64,000 nucleotides of DNA, taken from NCBI RefSeq assembly GCF_030272615.1, contig NC_081406.1:232802396-232866395 (forward strand). Direction: 5' to 3'. The position numbers and the translations under genes were made by a program. This document shows positions 22,357 through 33,651 of this stretch, one piece after another (position 1 is the first letter of the stretch; each line of letters starts with the position of its first letter). Under the pieces are notes generated by a model. The model did no database searches, was not told the DNA's origin, and worked only from the letters and a program-made list of their open reading frames with translations. The DNA comes from Cryptomeria japonica (Eukaryota; Streptophyta; Pinopsida; Cupressales; Cupressaceae).

Positions 22357-23469
22357 CCGCTTTTATCTTGATCTGGCGGTATCCACTCTTGATATCAATC
22401 TTAGTGAAGTACTTTGCACCTCCCAAACAATCCATCAATTCTTTAATTCTTGGGATAGGAAATATGTACTTGATAGTGATTCTATTTATGGCTCTTGAAT
22501 ATCTACATAGCCTCCATGTTCCTCCTTTCTTGGGTGCTAACACTGTAGGTACGACACAAGGACTTATGCTCTTCTTTATCAACCCTTGGTCCAACAATTC
22601 TTGGACTTGTCTAGCCACTTCCTTGTTTTGTTCCGAAGTCATCTTATAGGCTTCTTTGTTGGGTAATGATGCTCCTAGAATGAAATCAATCTAATGGCTT
22701 ATGGCTCTAATGGGAGGTAAGGTTGCCGGTGCTCTATCACTTATGATTTCTTTTGGAGTTGTATAGTATCTTTTGCACTTCATGAGGTATTTGAACCTTC
22801 TTTTCTTTCTTTTCTTCCTTTGGTTTTACTATGAGAGTGAACTCAACTCCTTCTCCTTCCTTGAGAGTGTTAATGAACTCCTTTTCACTCACCAATAACA
22901 CATTTGGGCCTTTAGTTTTGTTGCTCTCTCCTTCATTGCTTAGGGACTTAATAGGGTATGTAACTCCATCCTTTTGAAAAGAATAAGAGTTCTTCTCTCC
23001 ATTATGAATAGCCTTTCTATCAAAATACCACGGTCTACCAAGAAGTATATGGCAAGCATCCATAGGAAAGAAGTCACACAAGACTTTATCCTTATAACTA
23101 CATATGTTAAATTCAACCCATGTTTGTTCATTTACTACCACATGTTTCTCCTTGTTGAGCCAAGTGACCCTATATGGATTAATATGTGGGATTCTTTCCA
23201 ATTTTAGTTTATTTACTACTTCTTCTGACATAATGTTGTCAGTAGACCCTGAGTATATCACCACTCTACAAACCTTACCAAGGACCTTGCATTTGATTCT
23301 AAACAAAGATCTTCTTTGAGTTGGTTCTTCTTTGATTGGCTCCTTAATCAAGGCTCTTCTCATCATTAAATTTTCTCCATCTTCGGGAGCTAAACTCACA
23401 CCTTGTGTCTTGCCAGTTTCTACATCTCCTTGTGCATATGTCACTCTTCTTTCACTTCCTTGAGATGAA
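22357..23469 (-). pseudogene. Gypsy K protease and reverse transcriptase N-terminal half
   Basis: The aspartic protease region reads CRVVIYSGSTDNIMSEEVV, in which the catalytic Asp of the usual DSG triad is Tyr, then CHILLGRPWYFDRKAIHNGE. Reverse transcriptase begins with VARQVQELLDQGLIKKSISP, then PKKGGTWRLCRYSRAINRIT and GAKYFTKIDIKSGYRQIKIK, where the metal-binding Asp of KIDIKSGY is present. The gene is cut at 22356 by element L and resumes at 14916. The loss of the protease Asp would abolish polyprotein processing. Confidence 0.9.
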
Positions 23470-24524
23470 GAGGATTTCTTTGGACATCTATAGGCAGGGT
23501 GACCCAACTTTTGGAAATTGTAACACTTCATGGTGGAGAAGTAGGACCCTCTTCCTAGGTTGCTAGATGATCACCTTCCTCTATAGATTTTCTTGCTATG
23601 TGAATCCTCACTTTTCTCTATAAGTTTGGACTCTCCTTGGGACCTTTGATCTTCTCCTCTTCCACCAAAACTGCCTCTTTGGCCTCTACCATCTTTTCCT
23701 CTACCTCTTCCTCTATTTCTTTGTTCTTGCTTCTTTTTACTCTTTTCATCCACGTTCAGTGCCAATTGATAGCACTTATGCATAGTGTTAGGACATAACA
23801 AACTCAGTTCCTCTTGAATATTCCATCTCAAGACATTCAAGTATCTGGCTACCTTGATGCTCCCATCCTCTACCACCTTGGATCTCAGACACAACTTTTG
23901 AAATTCCTTAGTATAGCTGCTTACATCCAAGTCTTTTTGCCTCAATTTTTCTCTTCTCTTGTGCAGTTGGATTTCATAATCTTCAGGGATTTATGCCTCT
24001 TTCACCTTGGCTAAAATACCCTTCCAAGTAGCTATGGGGTTTTTGCCCTCTTTTTGCCTCTTTTCTTGAATAAATTTCTGCCAAGTCAAAGCTAGCCCTC
24101 TCAATCTTGACTTGGTCACCTTCATATTTTGTGCCTCACTAATTCCATCAAATTTAAAGTGATTGTCCAATCTCTCTATCCATTCTAGGACTACCTCAGG
24201 CTTCTTTTTTCCACAAAAAAGTGGCACTCCTTCTAGGGATTTTCCTCCTAAGGCTTTAATGGATTTAAGGAAAGGTTCTTTAGGTAGAATAGGGCCTAGT
24301 TTAGGAGTCCTATCCTCTTCTACAACTTTTGTTCCCCTTCCCTCATTGACCTTGATTGTCACTTTCTCAATTTCATCTTCAACTGCATCTAGTTTGCTCT
24401 CCAATTGTAATAACCTTTCTTTGAGGAACCTATTTTCTTCATCTTGGTGTTATACCTTCTTGGCTAAATCCGCATTGGTCACCATTTTGAGACTATTTTC
24501 TCCTACTGATTCAGTGCCTAACAT
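23470..24524 (-). pseudogene. Gypsy K gag, decayed
   Basis: Start MLGTESVGENSLKMVTNADL at 24524, 28 bases after the primer site. A stop follows after about 25 codons, then a coiled-coil-like stretch, VPLFCGKKKPEVVLEWIERL and ALTWQKFIQEK (the capsid block of gypsy gag), LSLLCPNTMHKCYQLALNVD, an Arg/Gly-rich tail GRGRGKDGRGQRGSFGGRGE and a zinc knuckle CYNFQKLGHPAYRC in which the second Cys has become Phe. Gag would package the element RNA; this copy could not. Confidence 0.87.
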
Positions 24525-24551
24525 CAACTATTTTCTTCCCAAGTCTAAACT

Positions 24552-24564
24552 GGCACTGATGCCA
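24552..24564 (-). other. Primer binding site of gypsy K (variant)
   Basis: The element strand reads TGGCATCAGTGCC, differing at two positions from the initiator Met tRNA complement used by the other elements here. It may be a mutated copy of that site or pair with a different tRNA; I cannot decide. Confidence 0.6.
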
Positions 24565-24567
24565 ATA

Positions 24568-26078
24568 TGATAGGGAGGCTACCTAGTTTACCATAAATTA
24601 GGTTTCTTTGAAGGTTTGCTTCTATCCCTTTCCGAGTTGCAAGTCTACCCCTCTAAACTTTTAAGGGCTTCCCTACCATTTGTTTTCTTATCCCACCTTC
24701 CTCAAGCTCACAAAGTAAGCTTTCTCACCATATCCTTGCAGGGTTGTAGGACACACACATTCGATCTCTCTTTGCTAATCCACCCATCTTGTTTGGTTTA
24801 GTAAAGTTTCTCCTTTTGGTTTCACAATGTCTCAGTTTTAGGCTTGTAACCTTCTAGATCTTCTTCTAGTTCTCATTAGATTCCTTCCCCTATAATTTAT
24901 CTCCTTCAAGTTACTAACACCTAGTCGGACTACCACCAAGCTCGCCTAGGGTCAGTTTGCAGGAATAGCTAATGCCATCTCCTAGAGTCTTACAAATAAA
25001 AACCTACTATACATATTTGGCTTTGCTTGACAATCTCGAATGATCATGTGGAATTTCAAGTCAGAGCCATATGGTTATTGTGAATCAGGGAACAAAAACA
25101 TAAATGGAAAGCTTTATTTATAGATCCTAAGCTTATTCACGGGTTCAAACCAGAAACTCACAAAACTGAGAAAAGAAGCATTTACATTAACAACATACGT
25201 GAACTTAGAGTTTTTAACATATTATTGCAGTTCACCAACAAAAATTAGAATTTGATATGAAACTAGAAAATGGACTTCTCTATCGCATTTCAAAAAAACA
25301 AATATGTTCTCTAAGGCAATCTACAATCAACGATCAACCCCTTACAGATGCCCATTGGGTATTTTTATACACTCCATCCTTGATTGTGAACTCCTCCTAT
25401 TGGATGAGATAGATTACATTACCAATGATTTCCATATGAAACCATCTCATAGGTTCCATCGGGTCATCGGTGAGACAACAAATATTGGCTTCCGATGGCC
25501 AATGACGACTTTCCACACTTCCTATTGGGTCATCAGGAAGAATCCAAAACCTGACTTCCAATGGCCGATGATGACTTTGCAAGCAAGGCAATCCCATCAG
25601 GTCATTAGTGTAGTACGAAACCCCTCTTACCGATCTCTGATAACACCACCTTTGAAAGTGCTCCAACTCCAATGCTTACTCATCGGGTTGTCGGGATAAC
25701 ATGAAACCACTCCTTCCAATACCTGATGGCTCCACTCCATGCGTATGGTTTCACATCGGGTCATCGGGGTAACTTGAAACTACTTCCCCTGATACCTGAT
25801 AACAATAATCAGAGTACTGACGACTTATCGGGTCATCAGGGTAAGTGTGAACCACTCTTGCCCATACCCAATATAACCATTCCAAACTCTGGTGAACTCA
25901 TTGAAGTAAGACTTGCCAATTGGGTAGGTCTTACTGATAAGAAAATTTCAAAAACTACAAATTAAAAACCCATACAAAATGGACTAGAGCCAGTCCTTAT
26001 GTATTTACATCACCACTGGAAGGTCCCACAAGCCAAAATTGGTTAAGGGAATTTCAATCCCTAGGTGCCCCTGCACAA
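24568..26078 (-). repeat. 5' LTR of gypsy K (1511 bp)
   Basis: It matches 10942-12457. It ends CTGCACAA at 26078, immediately before ATAAG (26079-26083). The TATA-like box is at 25362-25369 and U3 repeats at about 25457-25846. Confidence 0.93.
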
Positions 26079-26083
26079 ATAAG

Positions 26084-26485
26084 CCAAAAGAAACACCATG
26101 AATAACTAGAACATGAACATTATAACCATCAACATCCTGATAAGCTTCTAGAAGTTGCACCAACACCACTTATTGGATTCATCAAAAGATCTTCATCAAA
26201 GCACTATTAGTAAAAACCTTCTTGGTGACCAAAAGACTTACTAGAACAAATAATAGCATCCAAATCATCATATCTCAAGCCTACTAAATGTGATATACAT
26301 CAAGAACAAATGAATAACCAATCCAAGCCAATTCTACAAGTCGGACCAAACTAGAGACCAATCTCTTGATCAACATCAAAATTCAACCACTCTACCAGAA
26401 GTCGGTAGACAACAAAACAACTAGTGTTGACATCAATGACAAAACAACAATGCAACACATAATCAATTCCTCCAAATTGCCAACA
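26084..26485 (-). repeat. 3' LTR of copia C, second segment
   Basis: It resumes the LTR interrupted at 10941 and matches 41154-41551. It ends GCCAACA at 26485, followed by the polypurine tract (ATCTCCCCCTTTGG on the plus strand). The stretch 26486-26849 is the untranslated tail of C, with no gene. Confidence 0.93.
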
Positions 26486-26849
26486 ATCTCCCCCTTTGGC
26501 ATTGATGGCAACACTAGATGTGAAAAACATCCAAGTGCCAAGAAAATGCCAAACAAGTCTCCCTAATGGAAGACATCCAACAAAATCTCTAAGATGATAT
26601 GACAATGAAGTTATGAACCATAGACCAAACTCTCCCTATGAATGATATCCATGTTAAGCTCTATTTTTCACATATATCTTTCCCCCTTTGACATCAATAC
26701 CAGGAATCTTACATAAACATCAAAGAAAATAATAAAATCTCTGAACCATACAACTGACTACTCCCCCTAAGTAGTAGCATCAACACATCAATCCAAAATA
26801 AATGATAGTAGTGTTAAATGCATACCAGACAAATGTCAATCAACATCAC

Positions 26850-27964
26850 TCAAGTGTCCATCAGAGGGGCAGAAACTCCCAATCTATCTCTGAAGTACTC
26901 AAATGATTCCTTAGGAAAATTTTTAGTGAAGATATCTGTGATTTGCTCTTTAGTATTCACATAAACCAGTCTGACTTCATTTTCTTCCACCTTCTCCTTC
27001 AGAAAATTATACATGATAGAAATCTGCTTGGTCTTAGAATGAAATAGCAGACTCTTTGATATGTCAATAGTAGCAGAGTTATCACAGTGAATAACTACCA
27101 TTTCATTGCAATCAAACCTTATATCCTTCAACATTTGCTTCATCCATAAAACTTTTGTACAGTCAGTTGCAGTAGAAGCATACTCAACTTCAATAGTAGA
27201 TAAAGAAGTAAATGATTGTTTCTTGGTGATCAATGAAACAATTTTATTTCCAAGAAAGAAAGATCCACTGGATGTTCTCTTCTAGTCATCAACATCTCCA
27301 ACCCAGTCAACATCTGTATATGCACATAGTGTAAATTCATCATTTTTAGGATACCACAAACCATACTCAGTTGTTCCTTACAAATACCTGAAACATCCTT
27401 TTCACCGTGCTCTGATGATTCTCTCTAGGATCACTCTGATATCTTGATACACTACAAACTCCATTCATTATATCTAGTCTAGTCTGAGTAAAAATTAAAA
27501 AACCTCCAATCATAGATTTATACCTTGTAGGATTTACTGGAGCTGATACATCTTTGTTTGTCAATTTCTCACTTTTAACCATAGGGGTAGCAACGGGTTT
27601 AGAATTTTCCATACCAAATTTCTTCAAAAACTTTCTATCATACTTAGTTTGGCAGATGAAAATACCTTTATCATTTTGACTAATCTGCAAATCTAAGAAA
27701 TTTTTTATCTCTCCAATCATAGACATCTCAAATTCATTCTTCATATTTTCAGAGAATTCCATACATAATTTATCCTCACCTCCAAAAATGATATCATCAA
27801 TAAATACTTCAACAATCAATATGTCATCATCAGTGATCTTATAATTAAGTTACTGTCAGCATTACCTTTAGTGAAACCAAGTTGAAAAAGATATTTGTCC
27901 AATCTATCATACCAAGCTCTAGGGGCTTGTTTCAATCCATATAACGCTTTCCTTAACCTACAAG
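26850..27964 (-). pseudogene. Copia C reverse transcriptase C-terminal part and RNase H
   Basis: Catalytic box VFIDDIIFGGED (the usual Tyr is Phe, and Val is Ile), then MSMIGEIKNFLDLQISQNDK, KKFGMENSKPVATPM and NPTRYKSMIGGFL. RNase H shows LSTIEVEYASTATDCTKVLW, IHCDNSATIDISKSLLFHSK and the end FEYFRDRLGVSAPLMDT. A frame break separates the two near 27360. The upstream half begins again at 30533, on the other side of element M, with duplication CCATG. Confidence 0.92.
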
Positions 27965-27969
27965 CCATG

Positions 27970-28299
27970 TGTTAGAGTTATATTTTATTAGCTAGTATTT
28001 ATTTATTTAATTATTAGTCTATTATATTCTATGCTTAAGCTAAACTTAGGAATCTTATAAACTCCTTAGGATTTTCACCTTAAGGGTTTTGAGTATACTC
28101 TTATAAGTATTCTCTCTTTGTTTTTCCATAACAACTATAATTATTGAATTGCATTCTTGTTGCACAATGAATATGAATCCTCTTTTCTGGATCTCTGAAT
28201 TCTAGCCTCCATAGCTTTTTAGCTTCTCTCCTTCTGTGATAGGTTTGCATGCAGGTGATCTTTGGGAGTTGTAGAGTTCATATTTCCTAAACTTCAATA
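27970..28299 (+). repeat. 5' LTR of element M (330 bp)
   Basis: It begins TGTTAGAGTTATATTTTATT and ends AACTTCAATA just before the primer site at 28300. It pairs with 30199-30527. Confidence 0.93.
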
Positions 28300-28778
28300 T
28301 GGTATCAGAGCTCCAGATCTACATGCCCCTATTCTCTTCATAAGATATTTTGGGTCTTGTTCTTTAGATCTGTGTATTTGGGGGGGTTTGTGCAGTTGCT
28401 TTTTTCCATTTCTGGGGGTAGTTGATTTTTGGTACATTTTTGTGCCAAAAGGACCTTACAGTTAGATTTAGGAGGCTGATTGGATGAATTTTGATATATA
28501 ATTTCTCTCCTTCTATGAAAGGTTTGCATGCAGGTGATCTTTGGGAGCTGTAGAGTTGATTTTTCCTCAACTCCAATTTCCTCAGAGCTCCAAATCTACA
28601 TGCCCCTATTCTCTTCATGAGAGATTTTGGGCCTTGTTTTTAAATGTGTATTCAAGGGTTTGTGTAGTTTCATTTTTCTATTTCTATGGGTAGCTAATTT
28701 TTTGGTACAATCTAGTTCCAAAAGTACCTCATAGCTGGATTCAGAGGGTTGATTCCATGAATTTTGATATATAATTTG
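28224..28778 (+). repeat. 280-bp tandem duplication across LTR end and primer site of M
   Basis: 28224-28504 and 28505-28778 are two copies of about 280 bp. The first spans the last 76 bases of the 5' LTR, the primer site and the leader. The second copy keeps GGTTTGCATGCAGGTGATCT and CTACATGCCCCTATTCTCTT but its primer site has decayed to TCCTCAGAGCTCC. Confidence 0.85.
28300..28311 (+). other. Primer binding site of element M
   Basis: The plus strand reads TGGTATCAGAGC, a perfect initiator Met tRNA complement with no spacer from the LTR. Confidence 0.93.
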
Positions 28779-30198
28779 CCTATTTTTTGTGACAGGGGAA
28801 TCTTGGGTATGATTTTTTATTGGCACATTTTTTGAGGCACACAAATCTATATAGCTATACTTGCAAATGCATTAGAAAATTTTCGTCAAATAATTTTACT
28901 TTTTTAACCTTCTTTACACCCTACAAGAGGGGTTTTTTCTTTTGGTCATAACTTGGTCATACAGAGGCACTTTTTCAAAAACCTTATATCGTCGGAAATC
29001 TCTTTTCCAGCTCTATCCAGATTTGGAGGTTTGAACTTTTGATTTTTCTTTTTTGATTGCTTTTTTTGCTTTCAAAGCCAGAGGTTCCTTTTTGCACTCT
29101 GGGAGACATCACTTGAGCATCCAAACTGCATTTTTCAAAAACTGTATATTGTTGGAAAGTTTGTTCTATGTACTTTCTAGTCATGTGAGTTTTCTTTCTA
29201 GATTGTGCTCCAGGTATATTGTATTCAGTTTTTTATTTTTAGTACTCTGGTGAATATCTTGGATGTTTCAAGTCTTGGGATCTATTTCTTTGAGTAGGAT
29301 GTCTCATCTTTGGCTTTCTGTTTCCAGTCTTTTGTCTCTTCTAATCATTTTAGCATTTTATTTATGTAAATTAACTAAGATAAAGTGCCACCATGCATTG
29401 CATACTTGGGATCTTGTACATCTTGTGCATTATTGTACATGCATTACTTATAAAGTGCATTTGGGGGTTGATGTTTGCCTTTTTTTCCATCTACCTTTGT
29501 CACATGAGTGTTCCTTCCATGACATTATCCTCATGATGTGTGCCAAGTGAGTGTTCCTTCCAGGACACTATGTTCTTTCTTTGCACCTTCATTGTTCCTG
29601 GTTCTTCATCATGCAGTTCTTGTTGGCTTTTCTTTTTAGTGTACCTGTCTCTTTACCTTTTCAGCATTATGGGGAGGTTTGTCCTGCTAGTTCTAATGCT
29701 TCCTTTGTTCGATTGATCATCTCTTCAAGATTTGGTGTTTCATGCCATTTGTATCTTCAAGTTCAGTTGTTTGCCTTTGTTTGCCATCTAATTCGAGTAA
29801 TGTCATTTGAGGGCACTCATGTAGATTACAGTCTTCTCTACCTAGTCATGTTCTATTTTAGAGGAGGTTCTCCAGATCAGTAGTTACTCTTCAATAGTGT
29901 TTGCAGCTATTTCATGCTTCAGTGGTGTTCTTCATGCTTATTTTGTTCCTATCTTATGGAATACTCTTGTTTGGAGGCATCTTAGTCCTTCACTTGAGCT
30001 TTCATCTCTTCTTGGAGAGGATTTTTGTTCCTACAGGGTTTTCTTCTTTTTCTCCACTTTACAGATATTTTATTGTACTTGGATACCTCATCAGGCCTAG
30101 TTGTCGGGACCCATTGTTGCTTTCATGCATTTTTTTTACTTGCTTTTTTAGTCCTTAGTTGTTTTCTAGCTACTCCCTAAGTTAATCTTAAGGGGTAG
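28779..30198 (+). other. Non-coding internal region of element M
   Basis: T-rich sequence with short open frames (for example 29263-29550 and 29551-29883) whose translations are hydrophobic only because of T-richness; none has a retroelement motif. A short repeat, GAGTGTTCCTTCCA, occurs at 29506 and 29550. I see nothing else in it. Confidence 0.6.
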
Positions 30199-30527
30199 TG
30201 TTAGAGTTATCTTTTATTAGCTAATAATTATTTATTTAACTATTAGTCTATTATACTCTATTCTTAAGCTAAACTTAGGAATCTTATAATTCTTTAGGGT
30301 TTTTACCTTTAGGGTTTTGAGTATCCTCTTATAAGGATTCTCTCTTTGTATTTTCATAAAAACTGTAATCATTGAATTGCATTCTTGTTGCACAATCAAT
30401 ATGACTCCTCTTTTCTGGATCTCAGAATTCTGGCCTCCATAGCATTTTTTCTTCTCTCCTTCTGTGATAGGTTTGAATGTAGGTGATCTTTGGGAGCTGT
30501 AGAGTTGATTTTTCCTCAACTCTAGTA
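30199..30527 (+). repeat. 3' LTR of element M (329 bp)
   Basis: It matches 27970-28299 with scattered substitutions and ends CTCTAGTA before CCATG (30528-30532). Confidence 0.93.
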
Positions 30528-30532
30528 CCATG

Positions 30533-31274
30533 TTTTTGTCATCTAAAAGTGAAAAACTAGCATGTTGCTCAATATAAACTTCCTCTTCAAGATCTCCATT
30601 CAAAAATGTGCATCTAACATCCATCTGATAAACCTTGTATTTCTTATGGGCATATTAAGCAAGAAATAATCTCACAACTTCAATCCTAGCTACCAGAGAA
30701 AAAGTCTCATCAGAATCAATTCCTTCCTTCTGAGAATATCCTTTACATACCAGTCTAGCCTTATTCCTCACAACTTGTCCACCCTCATTCAATTTATTTT
30801 TAAAAATCCATTTAGTTCCAATAACATTCTTATTTTTAGGTCAAAGAACTAAAGTCCATGTGTTGCTCTTTTCAATCTGATCTAATTCCTCTTCCATATC
30901 TTTCACCAAAAATTCATCTTGACAAGCTTCAATAACTGATGTTGATTCAACTTGAGAAATCAAACATGCCTCATCAATTGCCAACCTTCTTCTTGTCATT
31001 ACTCATTTGTTCTTGTCTCCAATAATTTGATCTTCTGAATGGTTTAACCTTACATACCAAGGAATCTTCTGACTTTCTGTTTCCTTGCTCTGATCTTCAT
31101 TCACTATTGAATTTTCTAATACTGTCGGAGTAACTGGTTCAACATTTTGTTCCGGTATAGGTGCTATCGGTTTAGTTATGATCATCTCCACTTTTGGTTC
31201 TCTCTCATAAGTTCTGTTTTGACCTTTTTACATCTCATCCACCTTGACATTAGCACTTTCCACAATTTTTTGTA
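30533..31274 (-). pseudogene. Copia C reverse transcriptase N-terminal part and linker
   Basis: The minus strand shows the linker VRLNHSEDQIIGDKNK, ACQDEF and EEELDQIEKSNTWTLV, then [10 protein letters not shown] and [20 protein letters not shown] (30560-30650) up to the break at CCATG. Stops are present. Upstream the frame is TIVESANVKVD and ends at 31279, where solo LTR B2 is inserted; after B2 the same protein resumes at 37948. Confidence 0.88.
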
Positions 31275-31504
31275 ATCTTTGTTAGACACAATGCACCACT
31301 GAGAGGGGGGTGAATAAGTGGTTCTCAAACTTTTCCCTTTAACCAACCTTTGTGAGTATACTGGTTAATAGATCTAACTGAATGCAGACTTACCAATTAG
31401 AAGGGAGACTAACGCAAATGCACTCAAACATAAAAGGGACATCACATAACACCAACATATACGATGAAAACCCAAGATGGGAAAAACCTCAGTGAGAAAT
31501 GTTA

Positions 31505-31523
31505 TTGGAGTCTACTACTCCAA
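31505..31523 (-). other. Hairpin in solo LTR B2
   Basis: TTGGAGT-CTACT-ACTCCAA is a perfect 7-bp stem at the place where A, C, D, G and L have other perfect stems. B1 keeps the inner GGAGT/ACTCC (7655-7669). Confidence 0.55.
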
Positions 31524-32600
31524 TCCAACCTCAAAATGAATCTCTTATTAAAACGTTTAGAGCACCAACCCAAGGAGCACCAACCCCTGATTTAGAGTAC
31601 AAACCCAAGGAGCACCAACCCCTGATTTAGGGCACCAACCCAAGGAGCTACAACCCCTACCCCGAGCTCTAAGTTGGTGATTACAAAAACATATTTTAAT
31701 ACCAAAGTTATCTTCTTGTTAGAAATTGAATTTGTAACACTTATGAAAATATCTCTACTGGATCTTCTATCTAGTTCACTATCGGTTCTCTGCTAACCCT
31801 CACACTCCTACAAACTTACTCTCTATCACACTCTTGTTGGTTCAAACTCTTCTTCTTCTTTGTTGGTTCTACTTTCTGCCAGTTCTCTCTTCTCTTTGCT
31901 ACATTATTTCTCTCCACTAATACTACACTCTACCAGTTCTCTTCTTGCCTTATCTGGAATTTTATGCAACTCTTCTCTGTCGGTTTGACCACTATCAGCT
32001 TACTCCTCTGTCATACTTAATGGCTGACTGTCGATAGCCTCACTGATATCAGTTGAGAACTTCTACCCTATTCTTCCTCACACTTAGTTTCTTCTTCTTC
32101 TTCTTCTTCTTGATGAGAACTTGACTGATTTCACTTCTTCAACAACAATACTCCCTCATCCAGCAATATCACTAAACAATTTTGGATTCCATATTTATAA
32201 CCTAGTTTTCTGACCAAAAGACAATTCAAATTTCAAGCAGTTAGGGTTTCCTCATTGACCTTGAGGAAAACCAAATCCAATCAAATCTTCTCCAATCTGA
32301 TCACCTGGATTGATACACTATAACTCATCAATCAATCCCACTAGTGTCGTTCCTTTCTGATCACACCTTCTATTTTTGGCAATCTTCTTTTGAACTATCG
32401 GTTGATTTCTTGGTCGATCACCAAGATTGGTTTTGTGATTTCCTTCACCTACCTTGATCTCCTCAATCAATCTAGGCTAGATCTCTGTTGTCCTCCTGAC
32501 CTCGAGCCAAAAACCTCTCCAGTACATACCATGAATCTCATAGTTGACATAAATATCAACCTGTCACAATCTACTTTTTCGCCTGACACTTCACTGACTC

Positions 32601-33443
32601 TGTTAGAGTTCCCATAGATACTGAGAGGGGGGGGTGAATCAGTATCTGACCGGTTATGAAATTTTCTTAAAACTGAATATGCAGAATATAAAGTAACAGT
32701 ATACCGGTATGCAAGAATTAATGCAAATAACAAAATCAAAAGCATCCACATGAAAAGAACACCATAACACAAGATGTTTAACGAGGAAACCCAATGTGGG
32801 AAAAACCTCGATGGGATTTGTGACCCACAATATTCACTTACTGGCCAATAAGAGAATATTACTTACAATAGGGGCCTGCACATGCAGGAAGGCCAACTGC
32901 CTAGAGCTCACTGCTCAATAAGAAGTCACACTGACTTACAATGAGGATTTACACAAATCCAATATTATGTACTGCTTTACAATAGCATCTTCAATGCTAG
33001 ATTCAGTACCGGTTCTTGCTCTGTTCTTTACATATAACCTTGACCTAAAATTCGCACATTAGGTCTACCTTATAATTTATTTATTGCATTCTATCCATAT
33101 CCTACAAATGCCTACAATGATCTCTTTTATATACAAGAGTCATTTTACAATTTTGCCAAGTCGGCTTACAATGATAAACAAAATATTACATATCAAAAAT
33201 CTTGTCAGCCTCTATGCTGGTATACATATTTCCTTCTGTGTCGGTGTACATCTTCTGTGTCAGTGTACATCTTCTATGTCGGTGCTGGTGTAGATTGATT
33301 TTGTTGATGCCAAAGCACTATTCTGTTTGAGTAATGCTTTGCCGGTATAATGTCTTGCTGGTGCCATAGGATTGCAAGGTTGCCATTAATGACAAAACAT
33401 TCAATCACACACAATGTCTCATTGGAGTATCCATATGCCAACA
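32601..33443 (-). repeat. 3' LTR of element D (843 bp)
   Basis: It runs from TGTTAGAGTTCCCATAG to ATGCCAACA. Hairpins are at 32812-32827, 32829-32860 and 32875-32888; the TATA box TATATAAAAG is on the minus strand at 33124-33133. A 19-bp GTGTACATCTTCT-type unit is repeated once more than in the other LTR (33239-33290). Confidence 0.95.
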
Positions 33444-33651
33444 ATCTCCCCCTTTGGCATTGATGGCAACACTCATGAGAAATTTCAAAAAGATATCCAA
33501 AAATGTGTACACCAAAAAAAAAATGTTACCAAAAATATGAGGGCTCCCCCTGAGCATGTGATCCCAGTGTTTTGAATTTTCTCATCTACTACTCCCCCTT
33601 TGGCATCAATGACAAAGGTTAGTAGATTTGTAGTTGTACCAATTCATAACC

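Larger units (their letters stand above)
10942..26078 (-). mobile_element. Chromodomain-type Ty3/gypsy element K, split by L
   Basis: Two LTRs (10942-12457 and 24568-26078, about 1.5 kb each) are flanked by perfect ATAAG at 10937-10941 and 26079-26083. Internal length without L is about 4.7 kb. Minus-strand order is gag, protease, reverse transcriptase, RNase H, integrase, chromodomain tail, which is the chromovirus layout; the reverse transcriptase motif [15 protein letters not shown] suggests the CRM/Reina branch. All genes carry stops. The polypurine tract beside the 3' LTR (12458-12476) reads as an A/G run on the element strand. Confidence 0.92.
27970..30527 (+). mobile_element. Small non-coding LTR element M
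   Basis: Two 330-bp LTRs (27970-28299 and 30199-30527) are flanked by perfect CCATG (27965-27969 and 30528-30532). The primer site directly follows the 5' LTR and a purine run (TAAGGGGTAG) precedes the 3' LTR. The LTRs run TGTTAGAG to TA rather than to CA. At 2.56 kb it is too short for gag-pol and has no retroelement domain in any frame. Apart from J and I, it is the only plus-strand element here. Confidence 0.93.

Noticed and set aside
22166-22649. Plus-strand open frames across the K/L junction
   Set aside because: They run antisense to the K reverse transcriptase and into LTR sequence; the minus strand carries the recognisable motifs.
29263-30158. Hydrophobic open frames in element M that resemble membrane proteins
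   Set aside because: The strand is T-rich, which yields Phe, Leu and Ser by chance; several frames overlap and no start context or family motif is seen.
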